Assembly (NCBI RefSeq): GCF_938017705.1
Contig: NZ_CALIIS010000029.1
Location: 1-21,022, forward strand
Source: an uncultured Campylobacter sp.
Lineage (GTDB): Bacteria > Campylobacterota > Campylobacteria > Campylobacterales > Campylobacteraceae
Direction: 5' to 3'
DNA: 21,022 bases
A model generated the notes under the pieces. The model saw nothing but the letters and a program-made list of their open reading frames with translations. It made no database searches and was not told where the DNA came from. Both the position numbers and the translations under genes were made by a program. Below, in pieces: positions 14,708-21,022 of the stretch. Each line of letters opens with the position of its first letter. Position 1 is the first letter of the stretch.

Positions 14708-17677
14708 TTAAAACTGAAACTCCCATGTGAGTTTATAGTTCCTACCCGGCGAGTAAAAGCGGTTGATGCCAAGTCCTGTTTCTTGATCTATCAGATTGCT
14801 AGTTCCAAAAGGCCTTATTGATCTGACACTTTCCCAAGTGATATATTTGCGATCGGTTATATTATAAACGCCCGCTCGAAGCGTCAGATATTTGATCGGC
14901 TTGGCGTAGGTTACGAAATCGAGCGTCGTATATCCGCCGCTCCTCCATTCCACCTCGCTATTTCTTACGGGTTTGCCGTTTACGATTTTGCCGCCTAGAT
15001 ACTGCTCGTACCAATACATATTGTAGGTATCTCTCGCCTTTTTCGCAGCTACCGCAGTTACGAACAGATCCGCGCCGTATTTATCGCCCGGGCTTTGATA
15101 GCCTACGCTATAAACCGCCGTTCGCGGCTGGATCGCATTCATCGGCGTATCGGTTTTGCCGTGACCTATATCCATTCTGCCTTTTTGAATACTTAGCTTA
15201 TATCCTATATGAAAGCCCTGTAGAGGCTGCCAAATTTGATCCAAAAATAGCTTCGATTCGATCTCTATTCCTCTAACCCTCGCTTTCGGACGATTTACGT
15301 TTTGATACACGGAGGTAGGCAGCCTGCTTCCGCCGTTTCCGTAAGGAAGCTGGAATTCCCCCTTATATTGTAAATCTATAAAATTCCTATAATCCGTCTG
15401 GAATAAATTTAAAGTGACGAAGCTAGGCGAATTATGAAGAGTAAATGCTATCTCTTTGGTTTTTGCGGTTTCTTTTTTCAAATCCAAATTCGGATATATC
15501 GAAAAATCGGGGTGCTGAAACGTGAAGTAAATTTCATCCGAGGTAGGAGCTCTAAATCCGTTTGCGTATTTAAGCTGAATTCTAAAAAAATCGAGCGGAT
15601 CGATATTCGTAGATAAAGAATATGAGTTTGCCGAATACTTTCTCTTTTGCGAAGCCAAATACACGGCGTTGGCTTCGGCGTTAGCATCTCTATGAGCTTT
15701 TATCTCGTCGTTAGACGGAGTGCCCGGAAGCGGCGTGTATGGAACGAACATCCCGATAAACAGATCGGTCGGAATTTTAGGCGTAACGCCTGGGGTATAT
15801 GATGGATTGTGTTTAACCTTATCATACCTATAATTAAGATCAAAGGCTAAAACATCGTTTATACGAAAGTCATCTCCCACATAAAGCGCTCCGGTTTTGG
15901 TCTCAACCGGAATAAGGAAGCTAAAAGGATCATCTTCGTGACCGCAAAGCGATACGTAGTCGTTTCCGTTGTATAATTTACACTTATCGGCATACCAAGT
16001 GCCTAGTATAGGAAAAGACGGATTGGTATTTGATATGCCGAAAAAGGTATTCGCCCACCATTGTTTATTAATGGGACCGTATCCTTGTCTATTTACCATT
16101 CGCTTATCGCTTTTGCTATAAAGACCCCCGTAGCTTAAGGTATGCTCGGTGCTTTTTATATTAAAATCCTTGGTAAGATCTAGATTGAATTGCTTCGTAT
16201 CGGTGATTAGATCCCTATCTTTCCAGTTATTATCCACAAATCCGTGTTGAGTAGGCAGCAAAAGGTAATCGCCGTTGCTGTCTTTCGGGTTTATTACCGC
16301 ATAATTTCCTTTGCCGTTAGGCGTAGGCGTAGGGGTAAGATCGTAGTGTTGATAACTCCACGTATTCATATCGAATAGATCGATACCTTTGGAGCAGTCG
16401 TAGTTATCGCAATTGACTAAAACATCCGAGACGCTGCCTCTCATAGTGTTTTCTTGCCCGTCGTAAATATCGGTATCCAGCTCCTCTCCGCGGCTATCCG
16501 TTACTATCGGCATAAAGCCCCATTTTAGCCCTTGCTTCAGCTCGCCTCCGTATTTATCCACTAACTTTCCGTTTTCTAAATGAAGCCCCGCGGGATTTGA
16601 AATCCCCGCGCAATTATCACCCTCGCAATACTCATCCGTTCTCGATTTTAGTTTGATATGCTGCTTGTTGTAGCTAAATTTCAAGCTATCCCATAAAGGC
16701 GTTTCGTCGAAATTTTCGTAAGTGAACGAATAGTTTTTTCTTTCGCTTCTATCGTTGGTATGTCGTATGTCATTAGTTAGAGCACCCCAAGGAGTTTGCG
16801 TATTATAAAGAGCAAATTGATTCGACCAGTCTATTCCCTCTGATTTTATATTAGACTTATCGTATCCTAAGCTAAATCTATCGGTATCGGTAGGCTGAAA
16901 GCCAAATTTTACCAATGTGCTTTTTTTGTAAATTCTATAAGGATCAGGTTTTTCTCTAACTTTTCTTATAACAGTAGGATCATATTTTTTATAACCCCAG
17001 TTTTTTAGTTCATGTCCTTCTCTATCGGTGTGAATAGCCAAGAGATCAAACCATTTAAACCGAACTGCAGCTGCGTGGCTTTGCCAGTTTTGTCTATCCG
17101 CACTTTGATACCCGCGCCTAAATCCGTAATACCAATCCTTCTCCGTTAGATAATCTCTCGCATCCTTTGTCTCAAACGCCACAGAACCACCTAGCGCGCC
17201 CGAGCCTCTTTTTACCGAATCTGCACCTTTAGTGATATCTACCTGTCTTACGTTTTCAACCTCAACGCCGTTTCTAGTGTTATTAAAGTTTCCATATCCT
17301 TCAAATAGATCTTTAAAACCTTGCGAGCTTAACGTTTCTGCTTGGCGAAGTCCATCAATACTTATATCTACACGATTTTCATCTACTCCACGGATCGAGT
17401 AGCCACTAGCACCGAATCTTCCACTTTCGACAACTGAAACGCCGGTTTCGTGACGAACCATATCTCTACTGTCGCTAACTTGCTCTTTGGCGAGTTGCTT
17501 GGCGCTCTTTTTTGTTTCGCCGACTTTTTTGGTAAGCGGGTCGCTTTCTACGTTTCCCGTAACATTGATCTGCCCCAAATTTTGGGAGTTACCTTCGCTA
17601 TCATCCTGTGCAGTTAAAGTGGCCGCGCATAAACAAAGCGCTCCCGCCGCTGCAATGGAAAACCTAAATAAGCTCAT
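14708..17677 (-). CDS. TonB-dependent hemoglobin/transferrin-type receptor (HpuB/HgbA-like)
   Basis: The 989-residue outer-membrane receptor should extract heme or iron from a host protein. AAAGGA lies five bases before the ATG. A signal peptide (FSIAAAGALCLCAATLTA) ends near residue 23 and a TonB-box-like GQINVTG follows at 35-41. The plug (about 44-175) carries DMVRHETGVSVVESGRFGAS, GYSIRGVDENRV and IDGLRQAET, characteristic of the hemoglobin/transferrin/lactoferrin family. In the barrel, GFRAPTSDEIYFTFQHPDF (FRAP at 708-711) and YPNLDLKKE match the FRAP/NPNL-type motif of heme receptors. The C-terminus ends in Phe (WEFQF). Three close Cys pairs (351/356, 423/428, 566/578) suggest disulfide-tied surface loops. 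No TbpB/HpuA-type lipoprotein gene is adjacent. The ligand (hemoglobin, transferrin or other) is not decided by sequence. Confidence 0.9.
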   Translation of the reverse strand: MSLFRFSIAAAGALCLCAATLTAQDDSEGNSQNLGQINVTGNVESDPLTKKVGETKKSAKQLAKEQVSDSRDMVRHETGVSVVESGRFGASGYSIRGVDENRVDISIDGLRQAETLSSQGFKDLFEGYGNFNNTRNGVEVENVRQVDITKGADSVKRGSGALGGSVAFETKDARDYLTEKDWYYGFRRGYQSADRQNWQSHAAAVRFKWFDLLAIHTDREGHELKNWGYKKYDPTVIRKVREKPDPYRIYKKSTLVKFGFQPTDTDRFSLGYDKSNIKSEGIDWSNQFALYNTQTPWGALTNDIRHTNDRSERKNYSFTYENFDETPLWDSLKFSYNKQHIKLKSRTDEYCEGDNCAGISNPAGLHLENGKLVDKYGGELKQGLKWGFMPIVTDSRGEELDTDIYDGQENTMRGSVSDVLVNCDNYDCSKGIDLFDMNTWSYQHYDLTPTPTPNGKGNYAVINPKDSNGDYLLLPTQHGFVDNNWKDRDLITDTKQFNLDLTKDFNIKSTEHTLSYGGLYSKSDKRMVNRQGYGPINKQWWANTFFGISNTNPSFPILGTWYADKCKLYNGNDYVSLCGHEDDPFSFLIPVETKTGALYVGDDFRINDVLAFDLNYRYDKVKHNPSYTPGVTPKIPTDLFIGMFVPYTPLPGTPSNDEIKAHRDANAEANAVYLASQKRKYSANSYSLSTNIDPLDFFRIQLKYANGFRAPTSDEIYFTFQHPDFSIYPNLDLKKETAKTKEIAFTLHNSPSFVTLNLFQTDYRNFIDLQYKGEFQLPYGNGGSRLPTSVYQNVNRPKARVRGIEIESKLFLDQIWQPLQGFHIGYKLSIQKGRMDIGHGKTDTPMNAIQPRTAVYSVGYQSPGDKYGADLFVTAVAAKKARDTYNMYWYEQYLGGKIVNGKPVRNSEVEWRSGGYTTLDFVTYAKPIKYLTLRAGVYNITDRKYITWESVRSIRPFGTSNLIDQETGLGINRFYSPGRNYKLTWEFQF

Positions 17678-17739
17678 TTTGATCCTTTTATAATATTATT
17701 TCTCATATGCGTTATTAAAAGCGGCGATATATTAGTGAA

Positions 17740-17770
17740 AAATTCTTTAAATTTAAATTAAAAAGAATTT
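17740..17770 (-). promoter_or_regulatory. Inverted repeat in the receptor leader
   Basis: AAATTCTTT (17740-17748) and AAAGAATTT (17762-17770) form a perfect 9-bp inverted repeat with a 13-nt A/T spacer. It lies between the predicted -10 and the receptor ATG. It could be an operator or an RNA hairpin. Confidence 0.35.
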
Positions 17771-17790
17771 ATTTATCATTTATAATTATA
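17771..17790 (-). promoter_or_regulatory. -10 box with overlapping Fur-box-like sequence for the hemoglobin-type receptor
   Basis: On the minus strand GCTATAAT (TATAAT at 17790-17785) is a perfect -10. It begins TATAATTATAAATGATAAA, which matches the 19-bp classical Fur consensus at 11 positions by my alignment. Iron repression is expected for this receptor class, but the match is moderate in very A/T-rich DNA. The predicted leader is about 100 nt. Confidence 0.4.
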
Positions 17791-18181
17791 GCGCTTAATT
17801 TAATTTAAAGAAATCCCAGCCTTACGCTTTTGTATATTAAATTTATATTTTTTAAAATTACAAATTTTTACTTTAAATTTTAAAGTTATTCATGAAATAC
17901 TAAACGATGATGGGGTAAATAAATTTTGAAATTTTAACTTGAGAAATTTCAAAATTTTATCATAAGTAGGCGGAATTTTATCTACGCACGTAGTATTTCG
18001 GGCATCATGCGGGCCGGCATTTTTACGAAGCTACGTCCTGCAAAATTTATAAAATTTCGAATTTCCGTAAATTCTACTCGCGCGTTCACGGCATAAAATT
18101 TCATACTCCGCTTTTTACAAGCTCGGCTTGCGCGCAGGCTTAATGCGTTGCTAGCCCTAGCGCAAACCGAACAGAACCGCG
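17791..18181. other. Structured spacer between ppk and the receptor gene
   Basis: No gene is seen. The spacer contains a perfect 14-bp A/T-rich inverted repeat (17921-17934 with 17944-17957, 9-nt loop). There is also an imperfect hairpin from ACGTAG (17988-17993) to CTACGT (18031-18036) with inner TTCG/CGAA pairing. Nearer ppk is TTGCGC (18128-18133) with GCGCAA (18160-18165), which encloses GCTAG/CTAGC. One of these may end the ppk transcript, but none has a clear T run on the minus strand. Confidence 0.4.
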
Positions 18182-20263
18182 TTAGCTCTCTTTCAAAAGC
18201 TTGGTTAGCGCCGTGCCGCTTTCGTCGTGTTTGCGGATATTTTTATAAATTTTATTGAAATAAATTTCTAAAAATTCCTGATCGTCGATCTTGCCTTCGC
18301 CCTTTTTCGGCACGATCTTTCGGTACTCGCCGCTGCTTTGTAGCTCGAATGCGAGCTCGTTATCGCTTAGCTGAAGTTTTAAAATTTCTTTGAGCTTGTT
18401 TTGCAAATTTTCGTTGTAAATCGGGCTCATTAGCTCCAGTCTGCGCTCTAAATTTCGCGGCATCCAATCCGCGCTCGCTATGTATAGGCTGGGCTGCGCG
18501 TGTGCGAAGTAAAAAATTCTAGCGTGCTCCAGGTATTTGCCGACGATCGAGATCACGCGGATATTTTCGCTAACGCCCTTAAGCGCCGGGCGCAAGCAGC
18601 AGATGCCGCGCACGATAAGATCGATCTTTACGCCCGCAGCGCTTGCTTTATACAGCGCCTTGATCATATCGCCGTCGACAAGAGCGTTCATCTTAGCGAT
18701 GATCCTACCGGCAGAGCCTTTTTTCTCCTCGTTTTTTATCATCGCTAAAAGCCGCTCTTTGATCTGCATCGGCGACATAGAGAGGTTGTCGAGCTTGCGA
18801 TTTTTGTTGTAGCCCGAGAGGATGTGGAAGAAATTCGTCGTGTCCTTATCAAAGCGATCTCCGCAGGTAAAAAAGCTCACGTCGGTGTAAATTTTAGCGC
18901 TCGAGCCGTTGTAGTTGCCCGTGCCTAGGTGGATATAAAATTTTAGCTTGCCGTCCTCTTTTTTGATGATCTGGGTTACCTTGGCGTGGACTTTAAAGCC
19001 AGTGATACCGTAGATTACGTGCGCGCCTGCGTCTTCGAGCGCCTTCGCCCAGTGCAGGTTGTTTTCCTCATCAAATCTCGCCTTAAGCTCGACCATCACC
19101 GTTACCTGCTTACCGTCGCTTGCGGCCTCGATCAGGCTTTGAACGATCGGGGAGTTTTTCTCCACCCGGTACAGCGTCATGCGGATCGAGATGACCTTGG
19201 GATCCTTGGCGGCCTCTTTGATGAGCTTTTGGACAGGATCGAAGCTCTCGTAAGGATGGATCAGCAGGATATCCTCCTTCTCCATCGCGCTCATAACGGA
19301 GGTGTTTTCGTTAAAGGGGGGCAGCGTCTTTGGCAGATACTGAGGATGGGCTAGAAAGGAAAAATCCTTATTGGAAGCGATCTCCCAAAGCCCGTCCAGC
19401 GTAAGCGGCACGGCGCATTCATATATATCTTTGTAAAAAATTTTAAGATGGGAATTTAGAAATTCTAAAAGCTCGGCATCGGCGTCCTTTTCGATCTGGA
19501 GCCGCACAAAAGCCCCCTTGCGGCGCAGTTTAAGCCCCGCTTCTAAAATCATCATAAAATCGTCCGCTTCCTCCTCTTCGATCACGATGTCGGCGTTTCG
19601 CGTGACGCGGAAAGCTGCGGAGCTGATGAGCTTGTAGCCCGGGAAAATTTCCTCCGCATGGCGCTTTACGATGGTGCCGATCGGCACGTAGGTGTTTTGC
19701 GCGACCTGCACGAAACGCGGGATCACGCGCGGAATTCTAATCATTCCAAAATGCACCGACTCGGGCGCGCCCTCGTCGCAGAGCTTGACTGCGAGGGAGA
19801 AGCTGAGATTGTTTAGATGTGGGAAAGGATGGGTCGCATCCACTGCGATCGGGACGATTACTGGCATTATCTGCGAGAAGAAAAACTCGTCCGCCACCGG
19901 CTTCAGCTCGGGCTGTAGCTCGTCGTAACTTTTGATAAAAAGCCCGTTTTTGCAAAGCTCTTTTTGGATGCCGAAATACTGCTGCTCAAGCTCGGTTTGT
20001 TCGTTTCTTAGATAGGAGCGGATCGCGCGCAGCTGCTCAAGAGGCGTCATCTCGTCATCGCCGCTGGTTATAACGCCGGCGGTAAAAAGCTGCTTCAAGC
20101 CCGCCACGCGGATCATATAAAATTCGTCTAAATTCGTGCTGTAAATCGCTAGGAATTTTAATTTCTCAATTAGCGGGATATCCTTTTTGCATTGTTCTAG
20201 CACGCGGGTATTGAAGCGCAGCCAACTTAGCTCGCGGTTTATAAAATTATTTTGTGTTTGCAT
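18182..20263 (-). CDS. ppk1: Polyphosphate kinase 1
   Basis: The 693-residue enzyme reversibly polymerises the gamma phosphate of ATP into polyphosphate, important for stress survival and virulence traits in Campylobacter. I choose ATG 20263 (MQTQNNFINRELSWLRFN) because AAGGAG lies five bases upstream; the earlier in-frame ATG at 20305 adds 14 residues that cover the ribosome site. Domains: N-terminal helical domain (1-105), head domain (about 106-310), and two PLD-like catalytic domains. Motifs include IRMTLYR, VELKARFDEENN, FKVHAK (His426, the likely phosphorylated His), YIHLGTGNYN, RGICCLRPA and YLEHARI (His580). Complete length. It is transcribed alone from a good -10 box. Polyphosphate and pyrophosphate metabolism (ppa) are close, but not in one operon. 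Confidence 0.95.
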   Translation of the reverse strand: MQTQNNFINRELSWLRFNTRVLEQCKKDIPLIEKLKFLAIYSTNLDEFYMIRVAGLKQLFTAGVITSGDDEMTPLEQLRAIRSYLRNEQTELEQQYFGIQKELCKNGLFIKSYDELQPELKPVADEFFFSQIMPVIVPIAVDATHPFPHLNNLSFSLAVKLCDEGAPESVHFGMIRIPRVIPRFVQVAQNTYVPIGTIVKRHAEEIFPGYKLISSAAFRVTRNADIVIEEEEADDFMMILEAGLKLRRKGAFVRLQIEKDADAELLEFLNSHLKIFYKDIYECAVPLTLDGLWEIASNKDFSFLAHPQYLPKTLPPFNENTSVMSAMEKEDILLIHPYESFDPVQKLIKEAAKDPKVISIRMTLYRVEKNSPIVQSLIEAASDGKQVTVMVELKARFDEENNLHWAKALEDAGAHVIYGITGFKVHAKVTQIIKKEDGKLKFYIHLGTGNYNGSSAKIYTDVSFFTCGDRFDKDTTNFFHILSGYNKNRKLDNLSMSPMQIKERLLAMIKNEEKKGSAGRIIAKMNALVDGDMIKALYKASAAGVKIDLIVRGICCLRPALKGVSENIRVISIVGKYLEHARIFYFAHAQPSLYIASADWMPRNLERRLELMSPIYNENLQNKLKEILKLQLSDNELAFELQSSGEYRKIVPKKGEGKIDDQEFLEIYFNKIYKNIRKHDESGTALTKLLKES

Positions 20264-20293
20264 AAAAACTCCTTTTTGAATATTAATTCTAAG

Positions 20294-20299
20294 ATTATA
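20294..20299 (-). promoter_or_regulatory. -10 box (TATAAT) of ppk1
   Basis: The minus strand reads GGGCTATAATC with TTTAATCTTAATT upstream. Predicted start near 20287, giving a leader of about 24 nt with AAGGAG. Confidence 0.65.
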
Positions 20300-20376
20300 G
20301 CCCAATTAAGATTAAATTTTAAAGTCCGAATTTCATGAGCTTGCAAGTGGGGTAATTTAGTATTTAAAATTCTGCC

Positions 20377-20541
20377 CTAATTCCCTATTTTTCCTAAATC
20401 CTTGCACATTTGCGCATTGCCGTCTTTGCAGCCCAGCTTTAAATACCGCCTAAATATAAAATTTACTCTTTCTCCTCCTCGCTCATACCTAGTACCCATT
20501 TGCACGCTTGTTTTATTGCGAGTTAAAAATAGCGCTTTCAT
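20377..20541 (-). pseudogene. Possible remnant of a Sel1/Hcp-type repeat gene
   Basis: A 54-codon frame starts at ATG 20541 without a good ribosome site and ends in YLKLGCKDGNAQMCKDLGKI. Two Cys separated by seven residues inside a KLGCxxGNAxxCxxLG pattern are typical of Cys-rich Sel1-like (Hcp) repeats, and the partial gene at the window end has the same spacing (CKAGIAASC). The first half has no repeat character. I infer decayed coding DNA from a neighbouring paralogue; a chance match in a short frame is possible. Confidence 0.3.
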
Positions 20542-20571
20542 TTCAGCCGCTCTAAACGATATAAATTTGAA

Positions 20572-20711
20572 TCAGAAAACGACGTAAATTTTATCTTTTA
20601 CTAGCGCTACGCTTTGGTTGCGCTCTGCCGCGGCTTGCGTTGTTAAAGACGCCGAAATTGCTGGATAGAATTCTTTAATTATCGCTCTTTGCCCTTCTTC
20701 GGATTTGCCAT
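20572..20711 (-). pseudogene. Frameshifted small gene behind the Sel1-type gene
   Basis: An ATG at 20711 with an ideal ribosome site (AAGGAG, inside the last codons of the upstream gene) opens only ten codons (MANPKKGKER, stop at 20679-20681). One base out of phase, a frame continues through coding-like sequence: AIIKEFYPAISASLTTQ, then AAAERNQSVALVKDKIYVVF, to TGA at 20572-20574. Joining the two needs a single -1 shift or a one-base indel in 20680-20710. A functional ten-residue peptide or a sequencing error are alternatives. I do not recognise the family. Confidence 0.4.
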
Positions 20712-20714
20712 CTT

Positions 20715-21022
20715 TTACTCCTTGGTTGAATTTGCGTCGTATTTATCGCTTATTTCCCAAAAGGCTTTTTTCGCACACTTTACGGGATCGTGTTCCTCCT
20801 GATCTCGTAAGCAGTTTTCTAAAGCCGTCTTTAGCGCACAAGACTTTAGTTTAAATATTCTTTCTTCTTCCAAGCGCTCTGAATATTTTTCGCAAGCTAT
20901 AGCGTAATTATGCGCCGCTCTTTTGACATTGCCTCTTATCGCAATATCATGAATTCCTAGGTTAAAACAAGAGGCTGCGATACCCGCCTTGCAGGATTTT
21001 TCTAAGGGCACAAAAGCCGCTT
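20715..21022 (-). CDS. Cys-rich Sel1/Hcp-like repeat protein, C-terminal part
   Basis: The frame is open to the window edge, so the N-terminus is missing; the in-frame GTG at 21011 is probably internal. Visible residues AAFVPLEKSCKAGIAASCFN are followed by LGIHDIAIRGNVKRAAHNY and AIACEKYSERLEEE. This has the Sel1-like repeat pattern with paired Cys seven residues apart, as in secreted Helicobacter cysteine-rich proteins. The last 50 residues keep scattered Cys (KSCALK, LENCLR, VKCAKK) but no clear repeat. Such proteins are exported and mediate protein contacts. Localisation cannot be judged without the start. The A/T-richer codons differ from the core genes. Confidence 0.6.
   Translation of the reverse strand, partial: AAFVPLEKSCKAGIAASCFNLGIHDIAIRGNVKRAAHNYAIACEKYSERLEEERIFKLKSCALKTALENCLRDQEEHDPVKCAKKAFWEISDKYDANSTKE

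Noticed and set aside
20402..20587. 61-codon plus-strand frame in the ppk upstream spacer
   Set aside because: No ribosome site and no recognisable pattern; the minus strand carries the better coding signal there.
20679..20711. Programmed -1 frameshift at the ten-codon frame
   Set aside because: No X-XXY-YYZ slippery heptamer is in phase and no clear downstream stem was seen; a simple indel explains it better.

Overview
The window looks like chromosomal DNA of a Campylobacter. The gene order nadK-recN, aspS-adk, ppa and tatD-mltD-rlpA matches the conserved Campylobacter backbone. Promoters are nearly bare TATAAT-type -10 boxes behind A/T-rich DNA, and non-coding DNA is full of AAATTT words. 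Codon use is moderately GC-rich, which fits the oral, higher-GC species (gracilis, showae, rectus, curvus) better than C. jejuni. The genus is well supported; the species is a guess.

Layout. 1-585 (-): start of an RCK/TrkA-like protein that runs off the left edge. 878-3196 (-): TonB-dependent siderophore-type outer-membrane receptor with a terminator. 3423-4256 (+): YihY/BrkB-family membrane protein. 4257-5475: an A/T-richer islet holding an unrecognised 161-aa protein (+) and a small protein resembling the VbhA antitoxin (-), with no Fic toxin beside it. 5476-8037 (-): tatD-mltD-rlpA operon (metal-dependent DNase plus two peptidoglycan lytic transglycosylases). 8163-10555 (-): nadK-recN, overlapping. 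10639-12971 (+): aspS-adk, overlapping. 13253-14137 (+): periplasmic OB-fold (BOF/YgiW-type) protein and inorganic pyrophosphatase, closed by a 12-bp-stem terminator. 14708-17677 (-): a large hemoglobin/transferrin-type TonB receptor with a possible iron-regulated leader. 18182-20263 (-): polyphosphate kinase. 20377-21022 (-): the 3' end of a Cys-rich Sel1/Hcp-type repeat gene, followed by what look like broken small coding remnants.

The genes do not form one system. Most are housekeeping: nucleotide and phosphate metabolism (adk, ppa, ppk1, nadK), translation (aspS), DNA repair (recN, tatD) and wall remodelling (mltD, rlpA). The accessory content is two iron-acquisition receptors without local tonB/exbBD, the antitoxin-like islet, and the decayed Sel1-type locus at the right edge. 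I found no rRNA, tRNA, CRISPR, insertion sequence or phage gene, and no convincing new multi-gene system. The points most worth following are the orphan VbhA-like protein, the frameshifted remnants at 20.4-20.7 kb, the hemoglobin-type receptor with its leader, and two apparently leaderless genes.
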